NCBI GenBank assembly: GCA_923184405.1
Contig: OV299793.1
Span: 1,362,733 to 1,426,732 of the forward strand
Direction: 5' to 3'
DNA: 64,000 bases
Source of the DNA: Neisseria meningitidis
GTDB lineage: Bacteria; Pseudomonadota; Gammaproteobacteria; Burkholderiales; Neisseriaceae
Position 1 is the first letter of the stretch, and every line of letters starts with the position of its first letter. The notes beneath the pieces were generated by a model, which saw nothing but the letters and a program-made list of their open reading frames with translations, made no database searches and was not told the DNA's origin. Position numbers and translations under genes: made by a program. This document shows positions 52,090-61,355 of the stretch, one piece after another.

Positions 52090-52743
52090 GAAATTTTAGA
52101 AACCATCCATAACTCGTCCGAACAAAAACAGGCACGCGGTATAGACGCCAACAATTATACAAACCTCCTCAAACGAGGAAACATTGAAAACAAAAAAAGT
52201 TATTTCCATAATCTGACGAAATATTTAGCCTTATAACAAACTCGGCTTCAAGCTGGCCCTAATCTCGCCCAATCCTTCTGAGGACGGAGGCTGGCAGGTG
52301 CTGGACCCCCTGATCGCGAGTACAGGACGATCTCGCGAAACACAAGACTGACTCGCCAGCATCGCACCATGCTCCTGCCCCTAACACCCCGAGTAGCTGC
52401 CACGACAGGCGCCTCTATACCGCTGCTCCACCGAAGGTTATGTTCGTCGCCACATTTTGCAGCACAAACGCGCATACACCGACCTGTAACAGATCATCGT
52501 CGCGGCAGTCTGCCACTATACCAACCGCCCCGAGCCGTCCGCCGTTCCCTATGTTGCAAAAACGCTGATGATACACGGCGCGGAAGACGAAGTCGTCGAA
52601 ATCAAAAAAGCCCTGAAATGGGCCGAACCGCAAGATTTTGCCCGTCATTACCATCGCCGGTCTCAATGCATTTCTTCCACGGCAAACTCATCGTCCCCAG
52701 CGACACCATCCTCCGCTTCGCGCCCGTATGCCTGAACGGATAA
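52051..52743 (+). CDS. alpha/beta hydrolase (first two thirds noisy)
   Basis: Starts MLNLETIHISRPEKF at 52051. KQARGI near 52125 and KRGNIENKKSYFHNLTKYLA near 52165-52225 correspond to the HPNPLxGGTNxNKV region of dienelactone-hydrolase-like proteins. The nucleophile elbow GxSFGG is not readable; GYVRRHILQHKRAYTDL near 52437 is what follows it. The C-terminus is clean: AAVCHYTNRPEPSAVPYVAK, TLMIHGAEDEVVEIKKALKW (acid Asp), FFHGKLIVPSDTILRF (His), ending CLNG at 52743. About 220 residues. Function unknown. Bounded downstream by a terminator shared with the pseudouridine synthase. Confidence 0.7.
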
Positions 52744-52769
52744 AACCCTTCAGACGGCATCGATAATGA

Positions 52770-53729
52770 TCAAACCCGTATCGGCGGCATCTGCCGATAC
52801 GGGTTTGCATTCCCTCCAATATAGGCAAAACCTACTGCAAAACACCCTTCCAGACCCGACAAAGGATCTGCAAACGCAATCCTTTTGCCAATAGCTTCAA
52901 AGGTTTCCGATAATCCTCGCTTCCCGCTTCAGACGGCACGGGATAGAGCGCGTCATTCAACAACGGCATACCCAAGCCCATCATGTGTACGCGCAACTGG
53001 TGTTTCTGCTTGCATGCGGCGTAAGGCGGTAAAGGCTGAATCCCCTGTTTTCAATCAGTTCGACCGTCGTGTGCGCATTCGGTACGCCTTCCGCCTCTTG
53101 CGTCGTAAAAATTTTTCAACTTCACCAAACGCGAAACCACATCGAGCGGATACAGCAAATCCGTCCTTGTCGGCGCAAGCGCCTCATACGTTTTCCATAC
53201 CGCTTTGTTTTGAAACATCGTCTGATAGGCTCCGCGCGTGGCAGGATTATGCGACAGCAGCATCACGCCTGCCGTATCCTTGTCCAAGCGGTGCAGCGGC
53301 GTAATGTCCTCAACATTCAAATGCTGCAATTCAGGACGCAGGCGCAGACGTGAGCAGCGTTTCCCTCAAAAAACGCCCGCTGGGGATGACGGGCAGAAAA
53401 TGCGGCTTGTCCACCACAATCAAATGTTCATCAATATGCAAAATCTTTCTTCAAACGGAACACGCGGCTCACACTCGCGACTGGTTTCCGATAATAAAAC
53501 ATCACCTACCCGGCTCGAACAAAGTATGTTCATCCAACGCCGCACCATCCGAACTGACCACAAAACCACTGTTCAACCGCCCACGCCAATCGTCCGCGCC
53601 CACAAAAGGAAAGCGGATGCACAGAAAATGCAGCAGCGGCAGCCCGTAAACTGCTTCTTCATGCGGCAGCACCAAATAACTGGGTTTGACACCGTTCAAC
53701 AGAGGAAGAGGATTATTGCGGTTTTTCAT
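52770..53729 (-). CDS. RluA-family pseudouridine synthase (frameshifted)
   Basis: Converts uridine to pseudouridine in RNA. Start 53729: MKNRNNPLPLLNGVKPSYLV then LPHEEAVYGLPLLHFLCIRF. Catalytic block DITPLHRLDKDTAGVMLLSH (HRLDxxTxG, Asp nucleophile) near 53260-53320. ATRGAYQTMFQNKAVWKTYE (YE of motif III) follows, then LRVHMMGLGMPLLNDALYP near 52935-52995. The last part KLLAKGIAFADPLSGLEGCF reads through to 52770. About 310 residues. Indels near 53360 and 53110. Substrate position not deducible. Confidence 0.85.
52772..52806. terminator. terminator within the pseudouridine synthase 3' end
   Basis: AAACCCGTATCGGC and GCCGATACGGGTTT, perfect 14-bp stem, loop 7. Not an uptake sequence. A DUS half lies just left at 52749-52760. 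Confidence 0.82.
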
Positions 53730-53892
53730 GCGGCGGATTGTAACCGTTTTTCACAAACTTTTCAGACGGCATATCGAAAACACAATTGACAAAAACAAAC
53801 ATATCGTTTTTTTGATTTAAAAATTATTTAGACAGAATTATCGGATATTCATTACCATTCTTAAATAAGAATTACTATCAATAAGAGGAAAT

Positions 53893-54809
53893 ATGAAACG
53901 TATCTTTTTGTCCGCCTTGCCCGCCATCCTGCCTTTATCCACTTATGCCGACCTGCCCTTGACGATTGAAGACATAATGACCGACAAGGGCAAATGGAAA
54001 CTGGAAACTTCCCTTACCTACCTGAACAGCGAAAACAGCCGCGCCGAACTTGCCGCAATCTCTTTACATCCAAACCTGCGCAACCTCGTTTATCCCCATT
54101 CCGACCGAAATTCAAGAAAACGGCAGCAATACCGATATGCTCGCTCTGCACGCTCGGTTTGCGCTACGGACTGACCAGCAATACCGACATTTACGGCAGC
54201 GGCAGCTATCTGTGGCACGAAGAACGCAAACTCGACGGCAACGGCAAAACCCGCAACAAACGGATGTCCGACATATCCCTCGACATCAGCCACACCTTCC
54301 TCAAAGACGACAAAAACCCCGCCCTAATCAGCTTTCTTGAAAGCACGGTTTACGAAAAATCGCGCAACAAAGCCTCGTCAGGAAAATCCTGGCTCATCGG
54401 TGCCACCACCTACAAAGCCATCGACCCTGTCGTCCTCTCATTGACTGCTGCCTACCGTATCAACGGCAGCAAAACCCTTTCAAACAACACCAAATACAAA
54501 GCAAGCAATTACTGGATGCTGAATCCCAATATATCCTCTGCCGCCAACGACAGAATCAGCCTCACGGGCGGCATCCAATGGCTGGGCAAGCAGCCCGACC
54601 GTCTGGACGGCAAAAAAGAAACCACAAGAAACACATCCACCTATGCCCATTTCGGCGCAGGTTTCGGTTTCACCAAAACCACGGCTTTAAACGCATCCGC
54701 ACGTTTCAACGTTTCAGGGCAAAGCAGTTCCGAACTGAAATTTGGCGTACAGCAACATTTTAAGCAGGTTTTGATTTTCCAACCTTGTAATCCAAAGGAG
54801 TTATTATGA
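53893..54809 (+). CDS. predicted outer-membrane beta-barrel protein
   Basis: Signal peptide MKRIFLSALPAILPLSTYA, then DLPLTIEDIMTDKGKWKLET. The rest reads as amphipathic strands: LRYGLTSNTDIYGSGSYLWH, SDISLDISHTFLKDDKNPAL, VVLSLTAAYRINGSKTLSNN, NRNTSTYAHFGAGFGFTKTT, ASARFNVSGQSSSELKFGVQ. Indels near 54045 and 54150. The expected end is GVQHTF, judging from the fragment at 58.77 kb, whereas this copy runs on to 54809. Role unknown. Its position before mafB-like genes suggests a passenger of the maf region. Confidence 0.7.
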
Positions 54810-55258
54810 AAAAACAAATCACCTCAGCCGTAATGATGCTGTCTATGATTGCCCCCACAATGGCAAACGGATTGGACAATCAGGTATTGAAAATACGTAT
54901 TCCACACGCACGCAGATGCGCCGATGCAGTTGGCTGAGCTTTCTCAAAAGGAGATAGAAGAGACTGAAGGAGGAGAGGCTAACGCCAATAGGCAGTATGG
55001 AGACAGAGAATGGAGAGCTAGAGGCAGATATGTTCTAGCCATAGGACTACGTAGCGGATCGCTAGTAATCGAAGCAAGAACGAGAGGCAAAACATGGGCA
55101 ACACTGAGGTGAAAGTAAATGGGCGAAAAACCACTAACCAACGAAGGAAGACAAAGAGCACTGATTAATGGTATGCGAGAGGTAGCAGTGGGGAATCGGC
55201 GCGGGGGGCACAACTGGTTAACGGCAGGCACAACAAGAACACAAAAACGCGCACATTA
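54806..55258 (+). pseudogene. mafB-like polymorphic toxin, copy 1, broken
   Basis: RBS CAAAGGAGTT, start 54806: MKKQITSAVMMLSMIAPTMA signal peptide, NGLDNQVFEN, then after an indel near 54890 HTRADAPMQLAELSQKEIEE, the MafB (DUF1020) N-terminal motif. The remainder to about 55258 (NANRQYGDREWRARGRYVLA; later ALINGMREVAVG) is noisy and matches 58.05-58.35 kb. No toxin domain is recognisable. MafB proteins are secreted polymorphic toxins involved in contact competition. Confidence 0.65.
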
Positions 55259-56660
55259 AATAATAATAAAAAACTAAATAATCAACTACCACAACAAACC
55301 TGCTATCAAGTGTGAGAGGAAGTGAAGGAAAATAGGTAGTGCTGTGCTGATATTTTCTGACGACATTGGGCTGTATTTTAGCATGGAAAAGAGAGATACT
55401 AAAACAAAAAAAAAAACAAAAATTTTGCAAAGATCCCTATATAATATAGGAATAAGAAATAATAAAATCAAAATAATCAAAGTTATATAAAAAATAAAAA
55501 TAGATTGGCTGCACGGATGGAAGGTGGAATAAAATATGTTGCAATATAGTTATCAAATCTTTTTTTGGACAGTGACAGTATGTGATGTATGAATTATCTA
55601 AAAGCCAACATGAAAAAACCCAGCTTGAAACCAAAAGCATCAAAAATAAATCCCAATAAAAAACAATGACAATATACAATTGGATCCAATATGAACAATC
55701 CCTACCTGTGAACTATTAGTAAATGACAGCAGCACACGTTCTGAGAAGACAAGCCCGGTCCTAAGCCATACCAACAGAAATTCCATCAGAGTCATGATGA
55801 ACCAAAAACAAATGCCGCAGCCGTAATGATGCTGTCAATGATTGCCCGCAAAGGCACAGACAGCACACAGCAATCAGATATTGATAAACAAAGATTATAA
55901 TTGAAGATATCTACCGCAAAAATTATCAATACTCCGGAAACGCCAAACATAATAAAGCGCCTAAAACCCACTGATCAGACAGGTGCACAATTAAAGACAT
56001 GGCTACTTTGTAAAAAAGAACTTCCAGAATAGATCTCAAGATGTATGGGAGCAAGTGATCCCAAACAAACAACTCAAGGCGCATCCTCAAGCCAGGGCCC
56101 CAAAAGAGAATGGCATTAGCTCAACAGAGCCACAACAACAAGTCCAAAGTAAAGAGCCTTATGCCTGAAGGGTGAATACTGCCCATACATGAAGTGTAAC
56201 TCAAAGAAAAGGCGCAGGCCACCTCCAGCAAAGACCAACGCTAACATGACTTGAAGTAAGCACCAGAAATGAGACAGATTCAGTGAAGGCAAAACCAAGC
56301 TCAAGAGAAAAGAGGCCTTAGTCATCACAAACTATAAATACCAGAAGAAGAGCCACTGACAAGACGTAGAAAACTCCGGTATACGTGAACTGATAAATTA
56401 CCCTGTTCATGGAAATAACGAGCATGACAAGAATTACAAAACTACCATCAAGCAAGACGTAACCTTGTAAACATGTACAGAGCCTTAATATACTCAACAA
56501 CATATTGAAAATTGAGGAAGCTAGGGGAAGACAATCAATAACCCCAAAAAAGCTCTGCAAGAGACAGAAAAACCATTTACCAAAATAGAATGATCTCTAT
56601 GCCACATGTATAGTCAAATGGAAAAACAGAAATCGAGAGACTAACGATTGGGAATAAAAC
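55259..56660. other. noisy duplicate of the 58.35-58.97 kb region plus unread stretch
   Basis: 55290-55720 aligns by eye with the membrane-protein gene at 58395-58691 (GACATTGGGCTGTATTTTAGC present in both, ATATAATATAGGAATAA, GGTGGAATAAAATATGTTGC). 55800-55860 repeats the mafB start (GCAGCCGTAATGATGCTGTC). From 55900 to 56660 no coding sequence is recognised. A-rich substitutions suggest an unpolished consensus. Confidence 0.55.
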
Positions 56661-57385
56661 ATAAAACGTGGCAACTCGAACAAAGTACGTTCTCCAACAC
56701 CACCCAGACAACAGCTGAAACACACTGTTCAACACCAGCCAGACACGCCCACAAGGAAAGCGGATGCACACCAAAATACAGGCAAGGCAACGGCCTCCAG
56801 AAACTACCAATCATGCGGCGCAACCAAATAAATGGATTAGACACCGTTCAGCAGAGGAAGACAAGCGTGCGCATCTTCAGGAAAGGCGGACTCCAACCAT
56901 GTTTCAGTCAAACCTTTCAGGACACCATATCAAAGCAAGATAAAAAGAAAACAACACTAACGTAAATTGATTCCAAAACCTATTGTAGACAAAGTGCATC
57001 GAATATTCATTACAAGTGCATAGCAAAACTAATATAATAGAGCAAATATGAAACGCATCGGCGTGTCCAAAAGACGCCCACCATGCCTCTAGAAACCAAA
57101 TGCCGCTACCGGATGCCAGATTGAAGACCCAGATAGGACCGACAAGGACAAAATGGAAACACAAACTTCCTTAAATCCACGAAGCAGAGGGAAAACAGCC
57201 CCGCCAAAGACATAACTGGCAATAAGTAAGGCAAAATACAAGAGAAAGTTGCATCTCAAACGAGCCACGAAAAGAAAAGAAAAAGGCAGAAACACAAATA
57301 TCAGGAGCCTGCTAAAGTTGATCCGATTATAATGATCGGCAATACAAAAAGTATACAGCAACAACGAATTGTGGAAAGAAAAAAC
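56660..57385. other. noisy duplicate of the pseudouridine synthase 5' end and barrel gene
   Basis: 56677-56850 matches 53516-53700 (GAACAAAGTACGTTC, GGAAAGCGGATGCAC, ACACCGTTCAGCAGAGGAAG). 57047-57160 matches the barrel-gene start at 53893 (ATATGAAACGCATC, GACCGACAAGGACAAAATGG). The offset is about 3.16 kb. Only fragments survive. Confidence 0.65.
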
Positions 57386-57960
57386 AAACACCCAAGCCAC
57401 AATAATGCCATCAATGATCGCACCTCCTATGGCAATCGGATTGGACAATCAGGCATTTCAAAAATACGTATTCCACACGCAGGCAGATGCGCCGATGCAG
57501 TTGGCGGAGCTTGCTCAAAACGAGATGAAGGAGACTGAGGCGGAGTTACTTACTACTATAAAAAACGCATTATAGGAGGGGCAATGAGTGCATTTCAGCT
57601 AATATGGCTAGTGCCAAAATTCAATCAGTGGCAAATAGAAAAATCAAGAAGAACATTGGCAACAATAGAAGGTGATAAGATAAGAGGCCAATACAGCATT
57701 AAGACATTGAGCGGATGAAGGAATTACTAGAAGCGAGACCGACAGCACGGCAAAGAAAGGCACAAATGATTTTCCTAATGCAGCTATTCGTGCAAAAGGA
57801 TCTGCATGAAGTCAGGCATACCAGCGGCTCAATGAGAGAGCAAAGAAGTTCAACGAAATGCCTGAACTCACACTATATCATTAAGCAGCTGTATGCGGGG
57901 ACCTAGTTACTAAAGATATTAAAACAGACTACCGCGACGTAATAGTGCCGTTTATTTTGC
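57385..57960 (+). pseudogene. mafB-like toxin, copy 2, broken
   Basis: N-terminus MPSMIAPPMAIGLDNQAFQK and YVFHTQADAPMQLAELAQNE with EMKETEAELL (57414-57545). Downstream, in shifted frames, MKELLEARPTARQRKAQ, NAAIRAKGSA, QAYQRLNERAKKFNEMPELT and LVTKDIKTDYRDVIVP suggest a C-terminal domain that copy 1 lacks. Many stops. Possible source of an alternative toxin C-terminus. Confidence 0.5.
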
Positions 57961-57984
57961 TTCACGCAATAGTGTAAACGCAGA

Positions 57985-58350
57985 TTGCACAATGTGGCAT
58001 ATGATCGTTTCACAGGCAGGCAAATGCGCCAATGCAGTTGCTCAGATTGCATCCAAGGAGATAGCTAGATTCAGGATGGCGGTAAGCGCCGGTATGGTCT
58101 TATGTCATTATTGGATTGAGATGGCAGGAAGATGTAAGGCTAAGCAGCAATAGCGATTAGATGCGGCTAGTAAATCGAACATTGGGTCTAGGGCAAAATG
58201 GAGGTGGTGCATAATTGGTGCGATAGAAAAATCGATAACGGAGGAAGAGCACTGATTAATGGTATGCGAGGTGTAGCAGTGGGGACTGTTGCTGGTGGCA
58301 TAACTGGTTATGCAGGTTCTACGGGTAAGAACACTGACATTCGCCGTTAA
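57985..58350 (+). pseudogene. short mafB-like frame, copy 3
   Basis: FHRQANAPMQL near 58008 repeats the MafB FHTRADAPMQL motif. The clean C-terminal end ALINGMRGVAVGTVAGGITG and YAGSTGKNTDIRR stops at 58350, a glycine-rich membrane-like segment often seen in MafB. The part between is frameshifted. Confidence 0.5.
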
Positions 58351-58394
58351 ATAATAAATAAACCAACTTCCAGCCAAACCTGCTATCGGTTTGG

Positions 58395-58691
58395 TTGGAA
58401 GTGAAAGGAAATAAGGTAGTGTTTGCTGTTATTTTCTTTTCGACATTGGGCTGTATTTTAGCATGGATAAGAGATATTCCTAAAATAAAATCAAAAAAAA
58501 TTTTGGCAAGATCCTTATATATTATAGGAATAATAAATGTAATAATCGGCTATGTATTAATTAAAAATATATTGGTTTCTGTTTCGGATGGAGGTGGAAT
58601 AAAATATGTTGCAATATATTTATCAAATCTTTTTTTTTGGACAGTATTGATGTATGTTCTTGTGAAAAGATTATCTAAAAAGCCAAGCTGA
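58395..58691 (+). CDS. small membrane protein, possible maf-associated immunity
   Basis: Intact 98 residues: MEVKGNKVVFAVIFFSTLGC ILAW, IIGIINVIIGYVLIKNILVS, IYLSNLFFWTVLMYVLVKRL: three predicted membrane helices with basic ends (KIKSKK, KRLSKKPS). It follows a mafB-like frame by 44 bases, as mafI immunity genes do. That role is only positional. A noisy second copy lies near 55.3-55.7 kb. Confidence 0.65.
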   Translation: MEVKGNKVVFAVIFFSTLGCILAWIRDIPKIKSKKILARSLYIIGIINVIIGYVLIKNILVSVSDGGGIKYVAIYLSNLFFWTVLMYVLVKRLSKKPS

Positions 58692-58769
58692 AACCCAGTA
58701 CACAACTCATCAATAAAAATCCCTTTTGCACGGAACAATGACAATATTCAAATTGCTGGATTTGCAATC

Positions 58770-58812
58770 TGATTTACCTATTGAAATTGGGTGTGCAACA
58801 TACGTTCTAAAC
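58770..58812 (+). pseudogene. 3' remnant of the barrel gene
   Basis: Ends LKLGVQHTF and stop, matching LKFGVQ at the end of the gene at 53.9 kb, and is followed by the same leader CTTTGATTTTCCAACCTTGT and AATCCAAAGGAGTTATTATG. A recombination scar upstream of mafB copy 4. Confidence 0.7.
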
Positions 58813-58853
58813 AGGGCTTTGATTTTCCAACCTTGTAATCCAAAGGAGTTATT

Positions 58854-59416
58854 ATGAAAAAACAAATTACCGCAGCCGTAATGATGCTGTCTATGATTGC
58901 CCCCACAATGGCAAACAGCATGGACAATCAGATATTTGAAAACCAAGTATTCCATACGCGGGCAGATGCGCCGATGCAGTTGGCGGAACTTTCTCAAAAG
59001 GAGATGAAAGAGACTGAGAGGGCGTTTCTTCCATTGGCTATCTTGGGTGATGCTGCCATTGGTATGTGGACACAGCATGGTTTAGTTATGCAACGACAGG
59101 CAGACCAGCTTCTGTTAGAGATGTTGCTATTGCTGGAGGATTAGGCGCAATTCCTGGTGGTGTAGGCGCCGCAGGAAAGGTTGTTTCCTTTGCTAAATAT
59201 GGACGTGAGATTAAAATCGGCAATAATATGCGGATAGCCCCTTTCGGTAATAGAACAGGTCATCCTATTGGAAAATTTCCCCATTATCATCGTCGAGTTA
59301 CGGATAATACGGGCAAGACTTTGCCTGGACAGGGAATTGGTCGTCATCGCCCTTGGGAATCAAAATCTACGGACAGATCATGGAAAACCGCTTTAACTCC
59401 TCCTTTTTCTATTTGA
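58854..59416 (+). CDS. MafB-type polymorphic toxin, short form (one frameshift)
   Basis: Start 58854 after CAAAGGAG: signal peptide MKKQITAAVMMLSMIAPTMA, then NSMDNQIFENQVFHTRADAP, MQLAELSQKEMKET (MafB N-domain). An indel near 59085 leads into SYATTGRPASVRDVAIAGGL, GAIPGGVGAAGKVVSFAKYG, then a compact C-terminal domain NMRIAPFGNRTGHPIGKFPH, YHRRVTDNTGKTLPGQGIGR, HRPWESK. The His/Arg-rich core (H at PHYHRR and GRHRPWE) looks like a nuclease-type toxin end found on Rhs-like proteins. About 187 residues. No mafA is present in this window. Confidence 0.78.
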
Positions 59417-59600
59417 AGATGTGTCTTTGGATATATTTCAAGGATTGTCGGAATTGGAAAGAAAATAGAGCCGCAGGATTTGATGGATGATGTTTACCGT
59501 GCTTTTGATTCGGTTGGAAATATTCTGAATTTCCGTATAGTAGAAAAAAGAGCAAAAAGGGTTTTAGGTAAGTACCAAAATCAAAACAGTTGTATTTGAT
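59402..59600 (+). CDS. candidate immunity gene for the short MafB toxin (frameshifted)
   Basis: Overlaps the toxin 3' end in another frame: LLFLFEDVSLDIFQGLSELE RK, then after an indel near 59462 IEPQDLMDDVYRAFDSVGNI and LNFRIVEKRAKRVLGKYQNQ. About 65 residues, acidic then basic. Immediate position after a polymorphic toxin suggests immunity. Family unknown. Confidence 0.5.
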
Positions 59601-60381
59601 TCGGCAGATATGTCTTCTGATGATCTTTTTCTGAAATGCTTACAGTCTTCATATAAGGCTTATTTTGAAACTGAACCTGCAGGTTTAGATAAACGGCAGC
59701 TGATGAAAACGTTAATTCAAAAATGCGGATTCAGTTGTTGACGAAAAAATGGATTCTGAACTAACAGAAACTGATTTCGACCATGTATGAGGTAAAAATG
59801 TCTTTCGGCTATTTGATTGCAACATCGCAACCTTGCGAATTGTTGACAAAATCTCGAGGTGAAACTTTTCTTTAATTATGGATAAGATGGATTTATTTCA
59901 GATTTTGTGAAGGAAATATTTATACAATAAGGAAGAATGAAACTGAATCTTGTCTTACAGAAAGAGGAGGCAAATGGTTGAAACATATTTATGAATTTAA
60001 TCGGGAAGTTTTATTTTTTCTTATGTGCTTCTAAAAAGAGAGAAAGCGAAGAGAATTTTGCAGAAATTGTTTTAAAATCAATAAAAAATAATAAAATTTT
60101 GACAGTTAAGGTACGGTCAGGCTTGCATTTTGACTTAAGAAATATTTATCGTATTGAGATGTATATAATGAAATTGATATGTGCCGATGCCTCGCCAGGT
60201 ATAGACAAAGATCATGATAACCTTCTGAAGCAACATGGTCTGCACAATATCGGGATATGGAAATTTCAGTACGGAATTTTTGGAATTTGGAGCCGACAGG
60301 GGCGGAAGTCTATATCAACGGAAGGCGGGTTTATCATAACGAAGCCGAAATGGCGTCTGCTTCTTTGCGTTAGCTAATGGG
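59601..60381 (+). other. decayed maf cassette pieces
   Basis: Several frameshifted plus-strand pieces: SADMSSDDLFLKCLQSSYKA (59610-59670), MYEVKMSFGYLIATSQPCEL (59784 on), a larger frame 59991-60377 (FAEIVLKSIKNNKILTVKVR; YRIEMYIMKL), and near 60240-60375 AQYRDMEISVRNFWNLEP and EVYINGRRVYHNEAEMASAS. They look like remnants of two or three immunity proteins. AT-rich compared with core genes. Confidence 0.45.
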
Positions 60382-60554
60382 GGAATACCTGGAATTTGAA
60401 GAAAGCGGTACGAAAATTACCGTTGAAATCGGCAGCGCGTGGCATTTTAATGAAACTATAAGAAATATTAATACACATTTAAGAGGTACGAAACTTCCAG
60501 GTTCTAACTGGAGAGTTCAAGATAAGGGGCATTTTCATCTTTGGAAAAGATAAT
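60382..60554 (+). pseudogene. toxin C-terminal cassette joined to an immunity-like fragment
   Basis: MGEYLEFEESGTKITVEIGS AWHF (60377-60445) is repeated at 61.14 kb. It is followed in frame by NETIRNINTHLRGTKLPGSN and WRVQDKGHFHLWKR, stop at 60552-60554, which has the look of the end of a secreted toxin. The tail has no N-terminal part of its own, as expected for a silent cassette. Confidence 0.5.
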
Positions 60555-60849
60555 AGATTCTAAGGTAAGGGAGACTAATTTTAATCAGGCATGGCGTGTT
60601 ATACGCGCCATGCAAATAGATAATATATCCGATGAACAGGTTGTGATTGTCAGAATGTCTTGTTATCTTAAGAAAGATGAAATTTTTAAGAATATAGAAA
60701 GATATGGATATCAGTCATCAGATATTAAGAAAATTAGTCCTCCTTTTCCATTAAATATTTTACCTGTTCCCAAACCTTATTATTTTTATCTTTATGATAC
60801 CCATTTGAATCAAATTTATGATTTGGCTTGGTCATGTAATGATTTTTAA
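60541..60849 (+). CDS. putative immunity protein
   Basis: 102 residues from a TTG start at 60541 that overlaps the preceding toxin tail by 14 bases. MEKIIDSKVRETNFNQAWRV, IRAMQIDNISDEQVVIVRMS, YGYQSSDIKKISPPFPLNIL. AT-rich, acidic and aromatic, no signal peptide. Overlap with a toxin tail is the reason for the call. Confidence 0.55.
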   Translation: MEKIIDSKVRETNFNQAWRVIRAMQIDNISDEQVVIVRMSCYLKKDEIFKNIERYGYQSSDIKKISPPFPLNILPVPKPYYFYLYDTHLNQIYDLAWSCNDF

Positions 60850-61076
60850 TGTTTGAAATATTTATTTTGGATAGGGAAAGCATCAAATATATAGATAAAG
60901 ATAAACTTTTTAAATCTGGAGAAACACTATATTCGAATTTTAAATCTATTAAAAATCAATGCAAAAATTATTTTTTTTGTGGTTTTGATTTTGATGCCCC
61001 TTACTTTAAAAGCGGTGTGAGTCAGGTGGCAGATTATAATTTTGTTCCTGATGCATTTTCTTTATTCTTTATTTAA
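60849..61076 (+). CDS. small hypothetical protein, maf-associated
   Basis: 75 residues, MFEIFILDRESIKYIDKDKL to FVPDAFSLFFI, starting on the last base of the previous stop. AT-rich like its neighbour. Probably the second member of an immunity pair. Unidentified. Confidence 0.5.
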   Translation: MFEIFILDRESIKYIDKDKLFKSGETLYSNFKSIKNQCKNYFFCGFDFDAPYFKSGVSQVADYNFVPDAFSLFFI

Positions 61077-61139
61077 TCAAATTATTTGAATAAGCGTAGG
61101 GTGGGCACTTGCTGCCCACGCGTTCTGTTTCAAGTTTAT

Positions 61140-61250
61140 TATTGGGTGAATATTTGGAATTTGAAGAAAACGGTACAAAGATTGCTGCGGAAATCGACAG
61201 TGCATGGCATTTTTGGGCGCGGCTTGTCGGATTTCAATAAATGGAAAGTA
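61140..61250 (+). pseudogene. repeated immunity-gene fragment
   Basis: LLGEYLEFEENGTKIAAEID SAWHF is a diverged copy of the piece at 60.38 kb. It then reads FWARLVGFQ and stops. Flanked by GGGTGGGCACTTGCTGCCCACG at 61101. Confidence 0.55.
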
Positions 61251-61310
61251 TTATGCGGGTAATCGGATTGTTTGGTTTGCCAAAAAAGCCGAAAGCTAGA
61301 ATAATTTGAC

Positions 61311-61343
61311 AAGGGCAGCCTGAAAGATTTTCAGGCTGCCCTT
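61311..61343. terminator. intrinsic terminator at the end of the maf region
   Basis: AAGGGCAGCCTGAAA and TTTCAGGCTGCCCTT, 15-bp stem, T-rich after. Confidence 0.85.
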
Positions 61344-61355
61344 TATGTGGACAAT

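Noticed and set aside
53893..54809. Barrel gene as mafA
   Set aside because: It has a cleavable signal peptide without a lipobox and strand-like repeats. MafA is a lipoprotein adhesin, so the name does not fit.
55259..57448. Minus-strand hydrophobic frames (for example at 55437-55679 and 57089-57448)
   Set aside because: They come from A-rich noisy sequence read in reverse (F/L/I/V bias) and oppose the duplicated plus-strand genes.
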